Below, piece by piece: positions 7,017 through 12,967 of a stretch of DNA of 14,874 nucleotides. The position numbers and the translations under genes are program-made. Below the pieces are notes generated by a model. The model was given only the letters and a program-made list of their open reading frames with translations, did no database searches and was not told the DNA's origin. Position 1 is the first letter of the stretch. The number at the start of each line of letters is the position of its first letter. Source of the stretch: Thiobacillus sp. UBA6205 (lineage in GTDB: Bacteria; Pseudomonadota; Gammaproteobacteria; Burkholderiales; Thiobacillaceae); contig DISR01000039.1 in NCBI GenBank assembly GCA_002421825.1, forward strand, positions 1 through 14,874, given 5' to 3'.

Positions 7017-7752
7017 TCAGCCATTTTCCTACGCTATCCATCTGCGAATAGCGCGTGAGATCAATCTGCAAGGGCGTGATCGACACGATGCCCTTGGCCA
7101 CGGCGTGGAAGTCCGTTCCCTCTCCTGCGTCCTGGGCAAGCCCTGCGGCCCCCACCCAATACACGGTCTGCCCGCGCGGGTTCACCGATTTGAGCACCGG
7201 CTCGGCCTTGTGGCGTTTGCCGAGGCGCGTGATCGCCAGCCCCTTGAGTTCGGCCTGCGGCAAGTCGGGGACATTGACGTTGAGCAGCGTGGCTTGCTGC
7301 CAGGGGTTCCTCTGGTAACGGTGCACCAGGTCCTGCACCACGCCTGCAGCGGTTTCGAAGTGCGCGCCATGGTGGCCGGCAAGCGAAACCGCGATGGAAG
7401 GGATGCCGAGCAGGAAGCCTTCTGTGGCTGCCGCCACGGTGCCGGAGTAGATGGTGTCATCGCCCATGTTGGCGCCGTGGTTGATCCCGGAGATGACCAT
7501 GTCGGGCATGTGATCCAGCATGCCGGTCACGGCGAGGTGCACGCAATCGGTCGGCGTGCCGTTGACGAAGTAGTAGCCGGAAGGCGCCTGACGCAGCATG
7601 AGCGGGCGGTCGAGCGTCAGCGAGTTGCTCGCGCCGCTGCGGTCGCGCTCGGGCGCGACCACCGTCACGTCGGCCAGCGGTTCCAGGGCTTTTGCCAGCG
7701 CCGCAAGGCCCGGTGCGAAATAGCCATCGTCGTTGCTCAGCAGTATTCGCAT
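7009..7752 (-). CDS. surE: 5'/3'-nucleotidase SurE
   Basis: Metal-dependent phosphatase of 247 residues acting on nucleoside 5'- and 3'-monophosphates, and in some species on short polyphosphate. The N-terminus MRILLSNDDGYFAPGL carries the metal-binding pair D8/D9. The core SGINHGANMGDDTIYSGTVAAATEG (about 90-114) contains the conserved Ser and Asn ligands, and VNGTPTDCVHLA is intact. The length is typical. It leads the compact surE-pcm-nlpD-rpoS-yrfG unit and overlaps pcm by 8 nt. It begins only about 35 nt after the T-tract of the tRNA-Pro terminator, and I see no strong promoter in between, so its promoter may overlap the terminator region or it may depend on read-through. Confidence 0.96.
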   Translation of the reverse strand: MRILLSNDDGYFAPGLAALAKALEPLADVTVVAPERDRSGASNSLTLDRPLMLRQAPSGYYFVNGTPTDCVHLAVTGMLDHMPDMVISGINHGANMGDDTIYSGTVAAATEGFLLGIPSIAVSLAGHHGAHFETAAGVVQDLVHRYQRNPWQQATLLNVNVPDLPQAELKGLAITRLGKRHKAEPVLKSVNPRGQTVYWVGAAGLAQDAGEGTDFHAVAKGIVSITPLQIDLTRYSQMDSVGKWLNE

Positions 7753-7786
7753 GGTCTTTGTTGCCTTGAAACGCTGCCGGGGCAGG

Positions 7787-7814
7787 AATAAAAAAAGCCG
7801 CAGGTCATGCGGCT
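7787..7814 (-). terminator. Intrinsic terminator after tRNA-Pro
   Basis: On the minus strand, a perfect 7-bp stem (AGCCGCA / TGCGGCT) with the loop TGACC is followed by seven T, then A and two T. It lies 68 nt past the tRNA 3' end and just before surE, so it most likely ends the tRNA (and merR) transcript. Confidence 0.85.
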
Positions 7815-7881
7815 GATTTTACAACGATGCGAAGATTTCCTCGCACACGTGCGGTGAAATTTGCAGCTGATACAGGGAGAA
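7815..7881. other. Spacer between tRNA-Pro and its terminator
   Basis: These 67 bases hold no open frame or clear repeat. One TAAAAT hexamer (minus, 7821..7816) has no -35 partner at a suitable distance and would start transcription within the terminator stem, so I do not call it a promoter. The segment would be the 3' trailer of the tRNA precursor. Confidence 0.5.
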
Positions 7882-7958
7882 TGGTCGGGGCGAGAAGATT
7901 CGAACTTCCGACCCCCTGCACCCCATGCAGGTGCGCTACCAGGCTGCGCTACGCCCCG
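7882..7958 (-). tRNA. tRNA-Pro (anticodon GGG)
   Basis: A 77-nt cloverleaf including an encoded CCA end. The acceptor stem pairs CGGGGCG with CGCCCCG, with discriminator A. The D arm is AGCGCAGCCTGGTAGCGC. The anticodon stem CCTGC/GCAGG encloses the loop ATGGGGT, giving anticodon GGG (reads CCC and CCU). The T loop is TTCGAAT. C1 at the 5' end is typical of bacterial tRNA-Pro. It lies downstream of ihfA-merR, a common betaproteobacterial neighbourhood. Confidence 0.97.
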
Positions 7959-7970
7959 ACGAAGCGCAGA

Positions 7971-7998
7971 ATTGTAACAGAGTTTCGCGCGAAAAAAA
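7971..7998 (-). promoter_or_regulatory. Extended -10 promoter for tRNA-Pro
   Basis: On the minus strand, TGT-TACAAT (-10 at 7976..7971) is an extended -10 element, about 13 nt before the tRNA 5' end, placing the start near 7964. The -35 region is only a T-run with no good TTGACA match. A 12-base palindrome, TTTCGCGCGAAA (7983-7994), fills the spacer. The element lies in the 54-nt gap between merR and the tRNA. Confidence 0.55.
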
Positions 7999-8012
7999 TA
8001 GCGCTTCGGGAA

Positions 8013-8375
8013 TTACTTCGACAATAAATCGCGAATCGCAATCAGCTCTTCGCGCACCTCGGCCAGCGAGACGGTTTTAGCCGTATTGGCTGCCGCCTTG
8101 TTTTCTTCGGGAACGTCCAGCTTGTTGCGCGCACCGCTGATGGTGAAGCCTTCTTCGTACAACAGTTGGCGGATGCGGCGGATCAGCAGCACCTCGTGAT
8201 GCTGGTAATAGCGGCGGTTGCCGCGGCGCTTGACCGGCTTGAGCTGGCTGAATTCCTGCTCCCAATAACGCAGCACGTGCGGCTTCACCGCGCACAGCTC
8301 GGCGACTTCGCCTATGGTGAAATAGCGCTTGGGCGGGATCGAGGGAAGATCACTCAGGCTGGCGGTCTCCGCCAT
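8013..8375 (-). CDS. MerR-family transcriptional regulator
   Basis: DNA-binding protein of 120 residues with an N-terminal MerR winged helix-turn-helix: KRYFTIGEVAELCAVKPHVLRYWEQEF (about 16-42), then the wing KRRGNRRYYQHHEVLLIRRI. The C-terminal part is a short alanine-rich link and a helix. There is no effector domain and no Cys cluster, so no metal or drug ligand can be proposed. This small MerR type commonly follows ihfA in proteobacteria; its targets are not known to me. I chose the ATG at 8375 because GGAGG (8389-8385) is 9 nt upstream. The ATG three codons earlier directly abuts that GGAGG with no spacing. The gene overlaps the end of ihfA by 26 nt. Confidence 0.9.
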   Translation of the reverse strand: MAETASLSDLPSIPPKRYFTIGEVAELCAVKPHVLRYWEQEFSQLKPVKRRGNRRYYQHHEVLLIRRIRQLLYEEGFTISGARNKLDVPEENKAAANTAKTVSLAEVREELIAIRDLLSK

Positions 8376-8664
8376 GTTCGGCATCCTCCACCATCACCTT
8401 GAGTTTCTGGCTGGCATGGAACGTCACCACACGCCTCGCCGATATGGGCATTTCTTCACCGGTTTTTGGGTTGCGGCCGGGCCGCTGGGGTTTTTCACGA
8501 CACTGGAAATTGCCGAAGCCGGAAAGTTTGACGGTATCGCCAGCCTGCAGTGAATTGCGGATTTCCTCGAAAAACGATTCCACCATGTCCTTGGCTTCGC
8601 GCTTGTTGAGCCCCACTTTTTCGAACAGCAGATCGGCAAGTTCAGCTTTGGTCAGGGTCGTCAT
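8350..8664 (-). CDS. ihfA: Integration host factor subunit alpha
   Basis: DNA-bending nucleoid protein of 104 residues that acts as a heterodimer with IhfB. The N-terminus MTTLTKAELADLLFEKVGLNKREAKDMVESFFEEI is alpha-subunit-like. The beta-arm GRNPKTGEEMPISARRVVTF (63-82) carries the intercalating proline at P66. IhfA rather than HU or IhfB is supported by sequence and by the position after pheT, which is the classical pheST-ihfA order. It starts 15 nt after the pheT stop. The Shine-Dalgarno sequence is weak (AAGA), consistent with coupling to pheT. Its 3' end overlaps the merR regulator. Confidence 0.95.
   Translation of the reverse strand: MTTLTKAELADLLFEKVGLNKREAKDMVESFFEEIRNSLQAGDTVKLSGFGNFQCREKPQRPGRNPKTGEEMPISARRVVTFHASQKLKVMVEDAEHGGDRQPE
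8385..8389 (-). promoter_or_regulatory. Ribosome-binding site deciding the merR start
   Basis: GGAGG on the minus strand ends directly against the upstream in-frame ATG (8384) but has 9-nt spacing to the next ATG (8375), favouring the shorter protein. It lies within the coding end of ihfA. Confidence 0.65.
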
Positions 8665-8679
8665 AATGTCTTATTTGGA

Positions 8680-11034
8680 TCAGGCCCGCAGTTTCGCCCC
8701 ATGCCGGCTTATTACGGCGTCGGCAATTTTCGCCACCGCCGCCTCCACTTCCGGTTCCGTGAGGGTACGTTCAGTATCTTGCATAACTATCCGGAATGCA
8801 AGGCTTTTTTGCCCAACAGGCACGCCCTGCCCCTGGTACAAGTCGAATATTTCCAGTTCCTGCACGATAGGCTCGGCTGCCTCGCGCATGGTCGCAAGCA
8901 ACACACTGGCAGCTACGTCGTGGCCGACCAGGAAAGCCAGATCGCGGCGCATCGACGGAAAGCGCCCCACGGAACGATGGCGCGGCAAAGCCATCGTGCC
9001 CAGCGCATCGAGATCCAGTTCGTACAGGATGGGCGCGGCCGGCAGATCGAACTTCTGCGCCAGCTTGTGGTGCAAGGTACCGAGCCAGCCGATTGCCCGG
9101 CCGTTCAGCAACAGTTGCGCGGTCTGCCCCGGGTGCAGCGCAGGATGACTGGCCCGCACGAATTCCAGGCTGGCGCCGGGCAGTTGTTCCAGGTCGCCCT
9201 TGACGTCATAGAAGTCCACCGGCCTTGCCGCAACTCCCCACTGCTCATCGAAAGCCGGGCCGTAGCAAAGCCCGGCCAGGCGCATGGGCTGATACAGGCC
9301 GTCCGCTTGCTGCAGGTAGGCGCGTCCAAGTTCGAACAGACGCACGCGTGTTTGCTGACGATTGAGATTGTGCGTCAATGCGTTTAGCAGGCCGCCCCAC
9401 AATGTGGTGCGCATGGCTGCCATCTGGCTGGCAATGGGATTTTGCAGCAGAAGCGGCGTCTCGCCCGATGACAGCGCCGCCTCCCAGTCTGGATCGACGA
9501 AACTGTAGGTGACGACCTCCTGGTATTCGCGCCCGATCAGGCAATCGCGGAATTTTGCATGTCCGAAGCAGGTTTCCGCCTGCGGCAGCATGGTCGCCGG
9601 CGCACGCGGCGGGTGCGCCTCGATTTGGTCATAACCGTGCAGCCTGGCCAGTTCCTCGATCAGGTCCTCCTCGATGGCAAGGTCGAAACGATAGCTGGGC
9701 GGCGTGACCTGCCAGGCATCCCCCGCCTCTTTCACGGCGAGCCCCAGACGCTGCAGGTAGTTTTTCATCGTGTCCGCCGGCATGTCCATGCCCAGCACAC
9801 GAGCCACTCTCTGCGGACGCAGACGAATGGCTTCGCGCTTGGGCAGCCTGCCTGTTTCCTCGATCAATTCACCGGGCTGGCCGCCGCAGATTTCCAGCAT
9901 CAGCTTGGTGGCGCGTTCCATGGCCATTTGCGTGTTGGCAAAGTCGACGCCGCGTTCGAAGCGATGCGACGAATCGGTCGAAAGACCGAGCCTGCGCGCA
10001 CGCCCGGCAATGGCATTGGGGCTGAAATAGGCGGCTTCCAGCAGGACATCGGTCGTTTTCTCGTCCACCGCAGTGCCGATCCCGCCCATGATGCCGGCAA
10101 GAGCGACGGGGCCGCTGCCGTCCGCAACGACCAGCATGTCGTTCGCCAGTTCGACGGTCTGTTCGTTGAGAAGGGCAAGTTTCTCGCCGTTTGTCGCCCA
10201 GCGCACCTGGATGCCGCCCTTGAGCCTGGCCAGGTCGAAGGCATGCATGGGCTGGCCCTGCTCCAGCAGCACGTAATTGGTGATATCGACCGGCGCCGAA
10301 ATGCAGCGAATGCCGCTGCGTTCGAGCCGCATCGCCATCCAGGCCGGGGTTTCCGCACGCGCATTGATGCCCTTGATGATGCGCCCAAGGTAGCGCGGAC
10401 AGGCTTCCTTCGCCTGCACAGTCACGTCCAGGGTGTCGAAAATGTCCTTCATCACCGGCGCCTGCGAAGGCAGATAGGCTTTGGTGCCGGTCACCGCAGC
10501 GACTTCGCGCGCCAGACCGACGAGGCTCAGGCAATCGGCACGATTGGGAGTGAGCTTCAGCGTAATGAGCCTGTCGTCCAGCAGCAGGCAGGAGCGGATA
10601 TCCATGCCAACCGGCGCGTCGGCAGGCAGCACCAGCAGGCCGTCGACCTTGTCTTCGAGACCGATTTCGCTGGCGCCGCACAGCATGCCGGATGATTCGA
10701 CACCGCGCACCCTGGCCTGCTTGATTTCCATTTGCGGCAGTTTCGCCCCCACGCGCGCGCAGGGCACCTTCTGGCCGACCGCGACATTGGGTGCGCCGCA
10801 CACGATCTGCAGCGGCTCGGCTTCGCCGACATTCACCTTGCATACGCGCAGGCGGTCGGCATCGGGATGCGGCTCGACCGCCAGCACTTCCGCGACCACC
10901 ACGCCGGCAAAAGGCGGCGCCGCCGGTTCCACGGCTTCCACCTCGAGACCGGCCATGGTCAGGCGATGGGCGAGCTCGTCCGTGGACAGTTGCGGGTTAA
11001 CCAGCGTTCGGAGCCAGGATTCGGGAAATTGCAT
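8680..11034 (-). CDS. pheT: Phenylalanine-tRNA ligase beta subunit
   Basis: Large subunit (784 residues) of the alpha2-beta2 phenylalanyl-tRNA synthetase. The N-terminal region has an EMAP/OB-type tRNA-binding domain at about 39-150 (VAEVLAVEPHPDADRLRVCKV). The B3/B4 editing domain is at about 205-375, B5 at about 400-470 and the catalytic-like core at about 480-680. The ferredoxin-fold anticodon-binding domain occupies the last ~98 residues (from HRSVGRFPSMRRDLAF to the end). I chose the ATG giving MQFPESWLRTLVNP, which is family-typical; a TTG ten codons upstream extends into the intergenic repeat. The length is normal. It is separated from pheS by an unusual 104-nt gap and lies 15 nt before ihfA. 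Confidence 0.97.
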   Translation of the reverse strand: MQFPESWLRTLVNPQLSTDELAHRLTMAGLEVEAVEPAAPPFAGVVVAEVLAVEPHPDADRLRVCKVNVGEAEPLQIVCGAPNVAVGQKVPCARVGAKLPQMEIKQARVRGVESSGMLCGASEIGLEDKVDGLLVLPADAPVGMDIRSCLLLDDRLITLKLTPNRADCLSLVGLAREVAAVTGTKAYLPSQAPVMKDIFDTLDVTVQAKEACPRYLGRIIKGINARAETPAWMAMRLERSGIRCISAPVDITNYVLLEQGQPMHAFDLARLKGGIQVRWATNGEKLALLNEQTVELANDMLVVADGSGPVALAGIMGGIGTAVDEKTTDVLLEAAYFSPNAIAGRARRLGLSTDSSHRFERGVDFANTQMAMERATKLMLEICGGQPGELIEETGRLPKREAIRLRPQRVARVLGMDMPADTMKNYLQRLGLAVKEAGDAWQVTPPSYRFDLAIEEDLIEELARLHGYDQIEAHPPRAPATMLPQAETCFGHAKFRDCLIGREYQEVVTYSFVDPDWEAALSSGETPLLLQNPIASQMAAMRTTLWGGLLNALTHNLNRQQTRVRLFELGRAYLQQADGLYQPMRLAGLCYGPAFDEQWGVAARPVDFYDVKGDLEQLPGASLEFVRASHPALHPGQTAQLLLNGRAIGWLGTLHHKLAQKFDLPAAPILYELDLDALGTMALPRHRSVGRFPSMRRDLAFLVGHDVAASVLLATMREAAEPIVQELEIFDLYQGQGVPVGQKSLAFRIVMQDTERTLTEPEVEAAVAKIADAVISRHGAKLRA

Positions 11035-11050
11035 GTTTAATCCAAAGCTG

Positions 11051-11119
11051 AACAAGGAGGACAAGAGGACAGGAGAAAGACTTCTTTCGCTTTACTCATG
11101 TACCCATGTCCTCTTTGTT
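11051..11119. repeat. 69-bp purine-rich element with terminal inverted repeats between pheS and pheT
   Basis: The segment is bounded by AACAAGGAGGAC (11051-11062) and GTCCTCTTTGTT (11108-11119), inverted repeats matching at 11 of 12 positions. Inside, the left half has short tandem direct repeats (GGAGGACA, AGAGGACA, then GGAGAAAGA). AAGAGGACA (11063-11071) is also perfectly complementary to TGTCCTCTT (11107-11115). A small GAAAG-ACTT-CTTTC hairpin is at 11075-11088. No coding potential is seen. The layout resembles a small dispersed intergenic repeat, but this single window cannot show copy number. Confidence 0.5.
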
Positions 11120-11138
11120 AATAGATTTAAGCGTTTTG

Positions 11139-12158
11139 CTACTTGAACTGTGCCAGAAAGCGCAGGTCATTCTCGAAGAACAGCCGCAGGTCATCGACGC
11201 CGTAGCGCAGCATGGCCAGGCGCTCGACGCCGAGGCCGAAAGCGAAGCCCAGATACAGTTCTGGGTCGATGTTCACGTGTTTGAACACATTGGGATGCAC
11301 CATGCCGCAGCCCAGCACTTCCAGCCAGCCGGTGTGCGAGCACACGCGGCAGCCTTCGCCGCCGCAGATCACGCAGCCGATGTCCATTTCCGCCGAAGGT
11401 TCGGTGAACGGGAAAAACGAGGGGCGGAAGCGCACCTTGAGATCATCCTGCTCGAAAAATCGGCGCATGAAATCCGCCAGCACGCCCTTTAGGTCGGCGA
11501 AGGAAACCTGCTCGTCCACCCACAGGCCTTCGACCTGGTGGAACATGGGCGTATGGGTCACGTCGGAATCGCAGCGGTACACGCGGCCCGGCGCGATGAT
11601 GCGGAACGGCGGCTTGTTTTCCTGCATGTAGTGCACCTGCACCGGCGAGGTATGCGTGCGCAGCAAGGCGCCGCCCTGCAGATAGAAGGTATCGTGCATC
11701 GCACGCGCCGGATGGTCTTCGGGGATATTGAGCGCGGTGAAATTGTAGAAATCGGTTTCGATCTCGGGGCCGTACGCCACCTCGAAGCCCATGGAATGGA
11801 ACAGCGCCTGGATGCGCTCCAGCGTGCGCGTCACCGGATGCAGGCCGCCGCGTCCGCGCCCCCTGCCCGGCAGGGTGACGTCGATGGTCTCTTCCTTGAG
11901 CCTGCGCTCGAGTTCGGCTTCCTGCAGCACGTCGCGGCGCATTTTCAGCGCGGCTTCCACCGCCTGCTTGGCTTCGTTGACGCGGGCACCTGCCGATTTG
12001 CGCTCTTCCGGCGACAGGCCGCCCAGCGATTTCAGCAATTCGGTCAGCGCGCCCTGTTTGCCGAGAAAACGGGTCCTGACCTGCTCCAGCGCAGGCAGAT
12101 CCTGGCTGCCACGGATGGCAGACAGGGCCTCGGCAACGATTTCGTTGGGATTACGCAT
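11139..12158 (-). CDS. pheS: Phenylalanine-tRNA ligase alpha subunit
   Basis: Catalytic subunit of 339 residues. The N-terminal coiled coil is at about 1-90. Class II motif 1 is around RTLERIQALFHSMGFEVAYGPEIE (111-134). Motif 2 contains THTSPVQVHYM and FRIIAPGRVYRCDSDVTHTPMFHQVEG (168-211). Motif 3 is GFAFGLGVERLAML (304-317). A Cys cluster (C262, C265, C270, C273) in CVICGGEGCRVC looks like a metal-binding knuckle. The ATG has AAGGA close upstream. It follows rplT after a terminator-like hairpin and precedes pheT by 104 nt. Confidence 0.97.
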   Translation of the reverse strand: MRNPNEIVAEALSAIRGSQDLPALEQVRTRFLGKQGALTELLKSLGGLSPEERKSAGARVNEAKQAVEAALKMRRDVLQEAELERRLKEETIDVTLPGRGRGRGGLHPVTRTLERIQALFHSMGFEVAYGPEIETDFYNFTALNIPEDHPARAMHDTFYLQGGALLRTHTSPVQVHYMQENKPPFRIIAPGRVYRCDSDVTHTPMFHQVEGLWVDEQVSFADLKGVLADFMRRFFEQDDLKVRFRPSFFPFTEPSAEMDIGCVICGGEGCRVCSHTGWLEVLGCGMVHPNVFKHVNIDPELYLGFAFGLGVERLAMLRYGVDDLRLFFENDLRFLAQFK

Positions 12159-12182
12159 GTTTCCTTTTCAGTCGGCTCCAAC

Positions 12183-12208
12183 AAAAAAGAGGCCTTGCGG
12201 CCTCTTTT
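12183..12208 (-). terminator. Terminator/attenuator hairpin between rplT and pheS
   Basis: On the minus strand, a stem AAAAGAGGCC / GGCCTCTTTT closes a GNRA-type GCAA tetraloop and continues into six T. The stem starts 15 nt after the rplT stop and ends 24 nt before the pheS ATG. It could end the infC-rpmI-rplT message or partially attenuate transcription into pheST. The gap has no room for a Phe-rich leader peptide like E. coli pheM. The symmetric A/T arms mean it could also work in the plus direction. Confidence 0.8.
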
Positions 12209-12223
12209 CTACTGCACAGCTAC

Positions 12224-12583
12224 TCAGGCAGAGAGGCTCGCTTTTGCCTGATCGGCCAGTTTCGCAAACGCGTCCTTGTCGAACACGGCGATATCGGCCA
12301 GCACCTTGCGGTCCACTTCAATAGCGGCTTTTTTCAGGCCATTCATGAATACGCTGTAGGACAGGCCGCACTCGCGGGCAGCCGCGTTGATACGGGCGAT
12401 CCACAGGGCGCGGAACTGGCGCTTCTTCTGGCGGCGATCGCGGTAGGCATATTGCCCCGCCTTCATCACCGCTTCGTTGGCGACACGGAATACGTTGCCG
12501 CGGCGGCCGCGGTAACCCTTGGCGGCTTCAAGCACCTTCTTGTGGCTGGCGCGAGCCGTTACACCTCTTTTAACGCGTGGCAT
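12224..12583 (-). CDS. rplT: Large ribosomal subunit protein L20 (bL20)
   Basis: RNA-binding ribosomal protein of 119 residues, needed early in 50S assembly and, in E. coli and Bacillus, the autogenous repressor of the rpmI-rplT message. It begins MPRVKRGVTARASHKKVLEAAKGYRGRRGN and contains YRDRRQKKRQFRALWIARINAAAR, both diagnostic. The length is standard. A strong GGAGG lies 7 nt before the ATG and partly overlaps the rpmI stop (TAAGGAGG), a compact coupled arrangement. A terminator-like hairpin follows. Confidence 0.98.
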   Translation of the reverse strand: MPRVKRGVTARASHKKVLEAAKGYRGRRGNVFRVANEAVMKAGQYAYRDRRQKKRQFRALWIARINAAARECGLSYSVFMNGLKKAAIEVDRKVLADIAVFDKDAFAKLADQAKASLSA

Positions 12584-12595
12584 GTTCTATCCTCC

Positions 12596-12793
12596 TTATG
12601 CGTAGGGCAACATCTTGCGCATGGCTTTCTGGTTGCTGGCATCGGCAACGGCCATGCCACGCAACTGACGCTTGCGCTTGGTGGTTTTCTTGGTGAGGAT
12701 GTGACGCAGGAAAGCGTGGGTACGCTTGAACTTGCCACTACCCAGGGCGCGGAACCGCTTGGCGGCGCCGCTCTTGGACTTCATCTTGGGCAT
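12596..12793 (-). CDS. rpmI: Large ribosomal subunit protein L35 (bL35)
   Basis: Small basic ribosomal protein of 65 residues, MPKMKSKSGAAKRFRALGSGKFKR to the end LPYA, the usual length and start for bL35. I chose the ATG with GGAGC five nt upstream; an in-frame ATG four codons earlier adds MELK and destroys that spacing. It lies 174 nt after infC behind a heavily structured leader and 12 nt before rplT. Confidence 0.98.
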   Translation of the reverse strand: MPKMKSKSGAAKRFRALGSGKFKRTHAFLRHILTKKTTKRKRQLRGMAVADASNQKAMRKMLPYA

Positions 12794-12818
12794 TTTTAGC
12801 TCCATTTATGTCATGACC

Positions 12819-12926
12819 ACAGGCGGCATCACCCCGATGCGCTTGTACGACCTGTCGATCACTTGTTTCAGGCTTGCGCCTGATTCGTCCTGATCAAGCG
12901 CCGCGCAGCGTGCGCTTGAATCAGGA
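12819..12926 (-). promoter_or_regulatory. Structured leader of rpmI-rplT (candidate autoregulatory RNA)
   Basis: In transcript order the region holds three hairpins. The first is a long 14-bp stem with one bulge (CAAGCGC and TCCTGAT arms, 12888-12926). The second is a 6-bp stem with a GCAA tetraloop (12868-12883). The third is a 5-bp stem GCATC/GATGC (12826-12840) enclosed by a possible ACAGG/CCTGT helix (12819-12855). CCTGATTC (12879-12886) is perfectly complementary to GAATCAGG (12918-12925), a pairing that excludes the first two hairpins. By analogy with L20-controlled leaders in other bacteria this may regulate rpmI-rplT. I could not match it to a known leader class by eye. Confidence 0.55.
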
Positions 12927-12928
12927 CA

Positions 12929-12966
12929 CTTATTGCAGCGCCGAATTATTCGGCGTCCGCAATAAG
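12929..12966 (-). repeat. Long hairpin directly after the infC stop codon
   Basis: CTTATTGC (12929-12936) pairs with GCAATAAG (12959-12966). Inside, after a small internal loop, CGCCGAA pairs with TTCGGCG around a 3-nt loop. The hairpin begins one nucleotide after the infC TAA. No T-tract follows on the minus strand, so it is more likely an RNA stability, processing or regulatory element than an intrinsic terminator. Confidence 0.7.
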
Positions 12967-12967
12967 C

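Noticed and set aside
7816..7821. TAAAAT as a -10 element for surE
   Set aside because: No -35 partner at 16-18 nt, and the start would lie inside the terminator stem.
9559..10695. A 378-codon plus-strand frame opposite pheT
   Set aside because: Antisense shadow of a conserved gene, with atypical composition rich in Arg, His and Gln.
11035..11064. Upstream TTG start for pheT
   Set aside because: It adds ten residues from the intergenic repeat; the family-typical N-terminus begins at the ATG at 11034.
12195..12223. A PheM-like leader peptide before pheS
   Set aside because: Only 15 nt separate the rplT stop and the hairpin; there is no start codon with Phe-rich codons.
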